DNA of 64,000 bases from Mangifera indica. Its lineage: Eukaryota > Streptophyta > Magnoliopsida > Sapindales > Anacardiaceae. Position numbers and translations under genes: made by a program. Within the stretch, counting starts at the first letter, position 1, and every line of letters starts with the position of its first letter. Below are positions 56,599 through 64,000 of this stretch, in pieces. Under the pieces are notes generated by a model that had not been told where the DNA came from, did no database searches, and was given only the letters and a program-made list of their open reading frames with translations. The stretch is taken from positions 9,005,057 to 9,069,056 of the forward strand of contig NC_058143.1 in the NCBI RefSeq assembly GCF_011075055.1, written 5' to 3'.

Positions 56599-58198
56599 AG
56601 TGTTAGGTTTTTCAAGTCATTAAAGACTAATAAAGTAATGGAATATGCAATTAAAAATCAGAGAAAACTTGAAAAACCCATAAGGATCACATTTTAGGTA
56701 AGTATTTACTTGAACAAGGCAAACAAAACCATAAGGGGTTTTAGAATTTTATACATGTGTTAGATGACTCCTTTAATCTTTACATGGTTATGTGAACACT
56801 CTCTAACACATAATGAGACAACACCTTAGTATCCATGTGAAACATAAACCATAAAAGGCTAAAACCATTCACTAAAGGTTGTTAGGGCTCTATGACGGGT
56901 TGTTTATATGTGTGAACGTTCATTCATGTGGCTAGGATTTTTAAAATGCTTTTAAAATCACAAAATGAATCTTATTTATGGAGAACATGATGAACAGTCA
57001 TTCATCCTTGATCTTTATCCATACAATATAGGATTTATTTGGATTCTTAAACTGATTTAAATAAAACTTTATCTGTATCTGAATCATGATGAACAAATTT
57101 TCATCGTCCATGAATGATTGTTCATGGTTAAGGAAAAATTCATGTTAGGCTGATTCAATCTAATTGGAAAAGCCCAGTCCATTTGTGATTTCATCTAATT
57201 TCAAACATACCAAGATTATCACTAAATACTCCTATGCATTAAAGTTTGAACCAACTTATATGTGCGTGTGAACCATAAGCTCTCTATCAATCTAATAATA
57301 TATGGATTTAGTTTGAATCCAGAGACAAATCAAGATGGGCCTTTAACAAAACATCATGGCCACCCGATTACATACAATTCGATCTCTTTGTCAATCGATA
57401 TCTTTTAAGGCTAAGACACAGATACATGCCTATCTAAGTGACTCCTTGTTATAAGCTAATTCATATTAATAATTGAATAACTTAGATCAAACTTTGACCC
57501 AATTCCAATATGGCCATAAATTCGAGTGTTTATGATGTCTTTTAGTACTTTCATGTAAGATATCACCTCTTGGGCTTGGTAAATAACAAATCTTCTATTA
57601 ATCCACCATAGCCTCTATTAGAATCTTGATATAATCAATCACTACCTTTATAATTACTTTTGTTATACTGGTACATTAGATAGCATCAAACCATACCGAT
57701 TTGTACGAGACAATTAGATGACCTTAACTTTAAGAATCATATGTACCAGTAAGTTAGAGGATTTATTCTATAGACACTGGAGCAACAATCTATATGGAAG
57801 TCCTATTGTGATATCAGTTTGATGAACATATCTACAACGTGCATCTATGTATTGCTCTAAGTTGTTAGGTAATAGTTTTGAAATGTAAAAACTATTGGCA
57901 CCTTTTAGTAGAGTTTTTCAATACTATGATAATTTTATCATTATTATTCATGTCTTTGGTCATAGTAATATTGAGACTATCAATGTTTCTATAATGAGTA
58001 TCTAATGTGTGTATAAGCTTTCCACGATCAGTTGTTTGATCCTTTCATCATGATTCTACCATTCTAAGACATATTATCCATACAAACACATTATGTGAAA
58101 CATTAACATGCATGAATAATAGAATTCCTTTATTAATAAATAAATAAATTACATATTAAAAATGTACAAAGCGATGGCTTTAGGGCATTTCCCTAACA
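56599..58198 (-). mobile_element. copia 3' LTR (copy A)
   Basis: On minus it starts TGTTAGGGAAATGCCC at 58198, just after a purine-rich tract (GTGCAAATAAGAGAT), the standard junction of copia pol and 3' LTR. It runs about 1.6 kb with the same landmarks as 59597-61248 and, reversed, 54130-55545. No coding sequence. Confidence 0.65.
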
Positions 58199-58249
58199 AT
58201 CTCTTATTTGCACTATATCTAATCACTTATATGTCTAATGTCATATGCA

Positions 58250-59575
58250 GCTACATGTCTATCATTCTTCTACTACAACAGAGGCTTGGTCAATGAGTTT
58301 ACCAAAATATCATCTATATCAACCCTTACCAATTTGTACATCTTCATGTTGAATGATTTATTGAATTAGGTGATATTGTTTGAGTATGTGTTTGGACCTT
58401 TGGTGAGACCTTGGTTTATTTGCCTTGGTAATGGCTTTATTGTTGTCATAATAGAGCTTGATTTGTTCGACAATACTAGGAACTACTTCAAGTTTTGTGA
58501 TGAACTTCTTGATCTAAACAACTTCCTTTGTTGTTTTGGAGAAGGTAATGTACACAGACTCTATTGTAGAATCAACAATTATACTTTGCTTAGAATTTTT
58601 CCAATTAACTATATTACCATTCAAACAAAACATAAATCCTAATTGGGATTTAAAGTCATCTTGATTAGTTTAAAAACTAGCATCACTATATCCTTGTACA
58701 ATAAACTCTACACTTCTCTATAAACTAAGAATGTATCCTTAGTCTTTTTTAGGTACTTCAGGATATTCTAGATGAATGTCCAATGTTTTTCACCTAGATT
58801 AAATTGATATCTACTATAAACACCTAAGGTGTATAAGACATCAACCCTTATACATAGTAGGGCATACATGATAGATCCCATTACAAATGCATATATGATC
58901 CAACTTATCTTATCCCTTTCATATTCTATTTGAGGACACATCTCTTTTGAAAGATATATGTCATGGTACATGGGTAAGAATCTTTTCTTATGCTCTTTCA
59001 TGTTGAATCTAGTCAACACCCTGTCTTTGTACATGTTTTGACTTAGGCCAAGTAGCTTATGTGATAGACTTAAGTGATAGACTTAAGCATTGCAACCAGT
59101 GAAAAGGTTTCATTATAGTCAATTTCATACTTTTATGTGAAACGTTTGGCAACTATCATGTTTCATAGGTGTACATATTACTTTTCATGTCGATTTATTT
59201 TTGAAAACCCATTTGCATTCTATAAGTTTTACCCCTTCACGTGCATTAATTAAAGTCTATACTTGGTTTTAGTAAATGAAGTCTATTTTAGATTTTATGA
59301 CTTTAACCTATTTCTTAGAATCTAGACTTGAAACAACATTAATGTAGGTCATAGGTTTATTATCATGGATGACTAGTATGTTAACATGTTGAGTCATAAG
59401 AAAGCAAATCTCCCTGGATCATGGCATACTCGACTGGATTCACATAACTCTTGTATGTGTTAAGTCGATTTACTCATTTCCACTTGAGGAAGAATAACCT
59501 TTTCACTATGATCAACCATTTATGATGACATGTTGTTTTGTCTAACATATGTGATATCTTGTTGTTGGGTATTTA
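58250..59575 (-). pseudogene. Ty1/copia RT-RNase H remnant
   Basis: From high to low coordinates on minus: EKVILPQVEMSKST near 59460-59505, MTYINVVSSLDSKK, LINAREGVKLIECKWVFKN near 59190-59250. RNase H follows with MYKDRVLTRFNMKEHKKRFL, HDIYLSKEMCPQIEYERDKI and MYALLCIRVDVLYTLGVYSR at 58768-59034, with later pieces down to the purine tract at about 58200. The RT centre is eroded. Upstream gag, protease and integrase are missing: the reading starts almost at the primer-binding-like site next to LTR copy B. Confidence 0.75.
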
Positions 59576-59593
59576 GAGCACCGATAACCAACA
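59576..59593 (-). other. degenerate primer-binding site
   Basis: On minus TTGGTTATCGGTGCTC resembles TGGTATCAGAGC with a few changes and lies at the end of LTR copy B. A similarly placed degenerate site (GTGGATTATTAGCACTT) follows LTR copy C near 61306-61322. Confidence 0.45.
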
Positions 59594-59596
59594 AGA

Positions 59597-61248
59597 CAAC
59601 AAAATAAAAAAACTTTAAAATTCAAACAATCCTAAAAACCCTAACCAGGATACTCGTTTTATGTATAAGATTTATGAACATGCAAAATACACATAGGGTG
59701 TTTTAGGATTATACATATATTGATGGCTCATTCAATCTTCACATGGCTTGAGACAGAATGTTATCCAACCTTTAAGAGGTAGCACCATCATATCCACATG
59801 AAGCACGAACAAAGGAATAGGTTATTAGGGCTCTTGATTAGAAGTTTTGTATTTAGGAAAAAAAGATAGAGAGAAAACTTGCGATTGCTAGGGTTTATGA
59901 AAATAAACTCACATAGTGTTTCACAAATGCATGTCTCTATATATAGTTTTAGGATGACAAGCACAACTAGCACCACATGAATGCATAGTGAGCATTCCTT
60001 AAAACCACGTGTCGATTAGCTTCATTAAGGTGGAATAGCTAACATACCTTTCTTTGCATGGTGTTGGTTGGCTCTATACATGTTAAACAGTTGGCATCTA
60101 TCCCACCAAGGTGAACAATTGGCCATGCACTTGGTCAAGGCATGGTCAAATTGAGCTTTCAACCATATTGAACAAGCTTAATCTATTCGCGATCTTTCGT
60201 TCATCTTTAAACACTATGATTATCAACAAAAAATCCTTGCCTCTAAGTTCAATTCAACTTATTTGTGCATGTGACTTATAAGCTCTCTATTAAGTCAATA
60301 ATATCTAGATTTGGGACAAACTGAAACATAGACCAAGATTGGCCTTTAGCAAGGTGTCATAGTCACCAGAAAGATAGAGTGTCAACAAACTTCTCTCAAG
60401 CTTTTACAATATCGTAGTTATGTGCAATTCAATCCTTTCATCAACCAATATCTCTCAAGGCTAAGACATAGTAGTGTGTTTATCTTAGTGACTCCTTAGT
60501 ATGAATTGATACACATTAATGATTGACACAAATTAGGCTACAACTTAATCCTATTTTGGCCACAAATTCATGTAATCATGGATATCATTCAATGTTCTCA
60601 TTTGAGATATATTTTCTTGTACTTAAGAGTTGCAAATTCTTTATTGATTAACCATTTTCCATGTGTCTCACGATATGACCAATCACTACCTTTATAGTTC
60701 CCCTAGCTATAGTGGCAGGTTGGACAACATCAAATTATATGAATCTTTACACGAAATGATCTAGTGACCTCAAAGCAAAGGATCACATGCATCCATGGTA
60801 TTTAGAAGATTTATTCCATAGGCACTGGAGCAACCATCTATATAGATATCATTTTATCTAGTCTATCTAGTGAACATGTTTACAATGTGCACCCATATGT
60901 TGCACCAAACTGTCAACAAGCAGTTTCATCACAGGAGAATTATCACCACCTTTCGATATAATTGTTTAGCACTATAATAATTTCATCATCATTACATATG
61001 CCCTTATTCATTGTGATGTCAAGATTACAAACATTTCTGGAATGACCATTTAATATGTGCATAAGGTTTCCATGATCAGTCATCTGATCCCCTTCTCACG
61101 GTTCTATCATTCTAAGGACATTTTATTCATATGATCATATAATTAATTAATATATGAATGAATAATAATATATTTATTATTAATGATTAATATAAAATCA
61201 TAATTACAAATGTCAAATGGAAATGGCTCTATGGTACCTACCCTAACA
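59597..61248 (-). mobile_element. copia 5' LTR (copy B)
   Basis: On minus it starts TGTTAGGGTAGGTACC at 61248 and parallels copy A along its length. Shared landmarks on plus are CACTGGAGCAACCATCTATA, GACTCCTTAGTATGAATTGA, CAATATCTCTCAAGGCTAAG, ATAAGCTCTCTATTAAG and GTGTTTTAGGATTATACATA. It lies 5' of the RT-RNase H remnant on the same strand, so A and B can be the two LTRs of one internally deleted element of about 4.65 kb. Confidence 0.65.
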
Positions 61249-61324
61249 CATATAGTATTAGAACTCCATCAAGTTTTACCCTCTAATAAGGTTTTTAAAG
61301 TGCTAATAATCCACATATTAGTGG

Positions 61325-61960
61325 AATTTAAAATTTTAAAAACAAAAACAATCTTAAAAACCCTAGTCAAGATACCTATATTAACCATAATAATCATGAA
61401 ACATGCAAAACACTCATAGGGTGTTTTAAAATTAATACTTGTATTGATAACTCATTCAAACATTATGTGGCTTGAAATAGTATGTTATCTAACCTTCATG
61501 AGATGGTGCGTTGGTATCCACACGGAACATGAATGCAAACAAAGAAATCCATGCAAAGCGGCTAATAAGGCTCTTGATTGGAAAAACTATTTACGACAAA
61601 ACGAGAAAGCACAGAAAACATCGACTAGGGTTTTATGTGTTATGTGTGTTTGCTTATCTAATTTACACAAAAAAGCATGTCATATGTATATGTATATGTA
61701 TAGGTATCCGAGTACGGTTGGAATTCCAAGTGCACATAACTAACATGAAAAATGGCCCAGCTAACATCCATCAAGCTATCTGCACGGTCGACATCACTTG
61801 TGTGTGTTAGTAGGCATAACTAGGGCTTACACAACTAGCACACATATGTGTGTTAGCTGACATGGCCAAGAAAAAAACTTAAATGACCAACACTATATAT
61901 ATATGTATCTAAGTATGGTTGGAATTCCAAGTGCATATGACTATAGAGAAAAATATTAGA
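61325..61960 (-). mobile_element. copia LTR 3' part (copy C)
   Basis: Matches the 3' portion of copies A and B: on plus CTTAAAAACCCTAGTCAAG, ATGCAAAACACTCATAGGGT, GTTTTAAAATTAATACTTG, TGATAACTCATTCAAACATT, then GGCTCTTGATTGG. A GAGTACGGTTGGAATTCCAA block near 61708 recurs at about 61912. The 5' part is missing or too diverged. Short open frames here are not genes. Confidence 0.5.
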
Positions 61961-61964
61961 TTTA

Positions 61965-62155
61965 AAAATTTAATTTACATAAAAATTATTAATTTTTTAA
62001 ATTTAGAGAAAAAATAAATAATATTTTATTATATTATTAATTAAATAATAATTTGTTTTTAAAATTAATTATTTTAATTATTTATAAATTTAAATTTAAA
62101 TTAATGCAAAATTAGTTTTGCGACAGACCTTAGGTGGGAATATGTCTTTTGGCCT
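61965..62155. repeat. AT-rich sequence and end of a MULE-like element
   Basis: The AT-rich stretch ends with TAGGTGGGAATATGTCTTTTGG followed by CCTAT, matching the right end of the MITE at 48588-49281 (GGGTGGGAACAAGTCTTTTGG, CCTAT). The corresponding left end was not found. Confidence 0.4.
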
Positions 62156-62415
62156 ATAAATTATTGTCCTGATGCAGACTGCATCTCTTTCAGAATCTAG
62201 ATGTAATCATACATTATTCATTTGGGTACTTTAATTTTGTTTTGTTCATTGTCGTCTTACTCAACTTTGAATGTAAATTGGTGGACCTAGAGAGCTATTT
62301 CCCATTGGGAATTATTGTCCTGGAGAGTGCGTCTCTTTCATAATCTAGCTGTAATCATGAAATTATTTTTCAAGTCACTTTAATTTTGATTTGTTTGTTG
62401 TGTTCATTATGTTTA
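62156..62415 (+). repeat. diverged tandem duplication, about 150-bp spacing
   Basis: ATTATTGTCCTG, GCATCTCTTTCAGAATCTAG, TGTAATCAT and ACTTTAATTTTG occur in order near 62160-62240 and again near 62313-62390 (GCGTCTCTTTCATAATCTAG). No coding sequence. Confidence 0.7.
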
Positions 62416-62895
62416 TTATTGTTTTATGATATAATATAAATAAAAAAATATATTTTAAAATATACTAAAATATAATATAATATAATATATATGGATAAAA
62501 TTAATAATATAAATAGATATATATTTTTAATTAAATTAGCTATATAATTAAAGATAAATACAAATTAGATCAAACTCAAATATCTCTTAGCTCAAATTTA
62601 ATTCAAATATAATATGATTCGATTTGACTTGAGTTGATGTTTTGGATTCAATTTGATTCAACTCAAATTGATAGTTTGAATAAATGATTCAAATTTGATT
62701 CGATTTAATTCAAATTAACTGTTCAAATTGATTGTTCAAACTCGAATTGATGATTTGATTTAACCAAATTGATGGTTCATAGCTTTGTTTGGTTTAGATT
62801 TATGGTTTGCATTGATGATTTGAATTTGTGGTTCGGATTTATGATTTGAGTTTATAGTTTATTAACAAAAAAATATTATTTTATCTAAATAATAG
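62416..62895. repeat. AT-rich sequence with TTGATTCAA/TTCGATT repeats
   Basis: It consists of variations on GATTCAAATTTGATTCGATT and GATGGTTCATAG/GATTTGAATTTGTGGTT. No ORF. Similar in style to the AT-rich block at 13.1-14.0 kb. Confidence 0.5.
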
Positions 62896-62899
62896 ATAA

Positions 62900-63590
62900 C
62901 AAAATCGTCGATTTGAATAGAACTTGAGCTCAATCGAACCAAACACCTCCTAGCTCGAGGTCATCTTGGTTCGAAAAACGAATATAATCTTTCTATTTTA
63001 ATTTAAAGTGAATTCAAATTAAACAAATTTGAATCAAATCGAGCTAGCTTTTGATAGTTGACTTAATTTGGATGTAGCTCAAAACCGATTCACCTAACCA
63101 TATCTATTTTCTTTTACAAAGCAAAAATGATTTTCTTATTGTAATTGAATATTTAATATATAATTACATATTTTTTATTTTTTATTGCATTACTTGAATT
63201 TTTTTTTTTTCATGATGAAGTTTAGTTCTAATTCTTAGTGTATATTTTTTCTTAACTAAGTTGTCCAAAGAATAGGCACCAAAACCTTCGATTTAAGTAG
63301 AACTTGAGTCCAACCAAATTGAACACCTTTTAGTTCTAGTTCAGTTTAGTTCCAAAAATAAACATAATCTTTTGATTCAAATTCAAATTAAACAAATTCA
63401 AATCGAACTAAACATAGCTCAAAATTGGTTCACCCAATCATATCTATTTTCTTTTACAAAGCAAAAATGATTTTCTTATTGTAATTGGATAGTTAATATA
63501 TAATTACATATTATTTATTTCTTACTTTATTATTATTTTTGTATGACAAAGCTTAATTATAATTTTTAGTCCATATTATTTGTTACCTAA
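62900..63590 (+). repeat. tandem duplication with 340-380 bp period
   Basis: AAAATCGTCGATTTGAATAG (62901) recurs as AAAACCTTCGATTTAAGTAG (63281). TATCTATTTTCTTTTACAAA followed by GCAAAAATGATTTTCTTATT is identical at 63101 and 63441. AATATATAATTACATA and a TTTAGTTCTAATTCTTAGT block also repeat. Two copies; no coding sequence. Confidence 0.75.
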
Positions 63591-64000
63591 GTTAGTGACA
63601 ATTTGAAAGGTGGTTTTAGTTTTTCATTTATTTTTTAAAAACATTTGTAATATTAAATTGAATGGAAAAAAATATAACAAAAAAAATTTAAATTATTTAT
63701 TATTTATTTAAAAAATATATCATATAATATGATACAATATATGAAATAAAAAATTAAATTTTTAATATACAATATAATATATAATTTGACTATTATAATT
63801 ATCTTACTTTAAATGTAAAATTGTAGTGAAATGTATATTAAAAAAGTGGTCGTGAATGTTATTAACATTATTATTAAAGCTGTAAGGAGTTTATCTTAGC
63901 AAGAATGATACAAGAACACATAAAATTAAATTATGCACAATTAATTTTTTAATTAATAATTATATAATTCAATAATTTAATACAGAGAAAGAGAACATCT
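63591..64000. other. AT-rich sequence, no gene seen
   Basis: A/T runs including TATAATATGATACAATATATG, resembling sequence near 13.5 kb. Nothing else is supported to the window edge. Confidence 0.5.

Noticed and set aside
61444..61810. Two overlapping 99-codon plus-strand frames
   Set aside because: They lie in copia LTR copy C, and the corresponding stretches in copies A and B are not open.

Overview
This is nuclear DNA of a flowering plant, most likely a eudicot. It is AT-rich, carries intron-containing genes, and most of the rest is decayed transposable elements typical of plants. I cannot name the species from sequence alone.

Four plausible host genes are present, all on the minus strand. 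(1) At 9585-13032 lies an eight-exon halide/thiocyanate (thiol) methyltransferase of the HOL/TMT family, with a presequence-like N-terminal extension. (2) At 17463-18797 lies an intronless 444-residue protein with an N-terminal Myb/SANT-like (trihelix-like) domain and a long charged coiled coil; I do not recognise a named gene. (3) At 26659-29408 lies an eight-coding-exon NIPA/DUF803 magnesium transporter of 321 residues, with a probable spliced 5' leader and a short upstream ORF. (4) At 45254-47129 lies a five-exon plastid aspartate carbamoyltransferase (PYRB) of 406 residues with a probable 5'-UTR intron. Splice sites and reading phase join cleanly in all three intron-containing genes. The genes belong to unrelated pathways and I see no functional cluster.

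Region by region: 1-0.7 kb is a LINE reverse-transcriptase remnant. 1.4-5.6 kb is a Ty3/gypsy RT-RNase H remnant broken by a 386-bp insertion and then by a Ty1/copia LTR with an intact tRNA-Met-type primer-binding site. 5.6-9.5 kb is a minus-strand gypsy element ending about 45 bp from the methyltransferase stop codon. 13.1-15.9 kb holds AT-rich repeats and an LTR fragment. 15.9-17.3 kb is a MULE-like element beside the Myb/SANT-like gene. 19.2-24.0 kb has two blocks of one higher-order tandem repeat separated by a gypsy 3' end. 24.3-26.0 kb is a copia 3' end.

Downstream of the transporter, 30.8-32.3 kb holds a MULE-type remnant with a DUF1985-like segment. 32.7-36.9 kb is a decayed copia element. 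38.6-40.8 kb is a broken endogenous pararetrovirus (Caulimoviridae-like) protease-RT-RNase H region. 41.5-42.7 kb is a gypsy 3' end, and 43.0-45.2 kb is unassigned. 48.59-49.28 kb is a foldback MULE-type MITE with a perfect target-site duplication. 49.4-52.9 kb holds gypsy LTR and gag pieces. 54.1-61.8 kb is a cluster of diverged copia elements, including an inverted pair whose internal deletions are complementary. The last 2 kb are AT-rich tandem duplications.

All mobile-element coding regions I could read carry stops, frameshifts or deletions. I found no convincing CRISPR array, rRNA or tRNA gene. No clearly new system stands out; the best leads are the unnamed intronless Myb/SANT-like gene, the endogenous pararetrovirus and the inverted copia pair.
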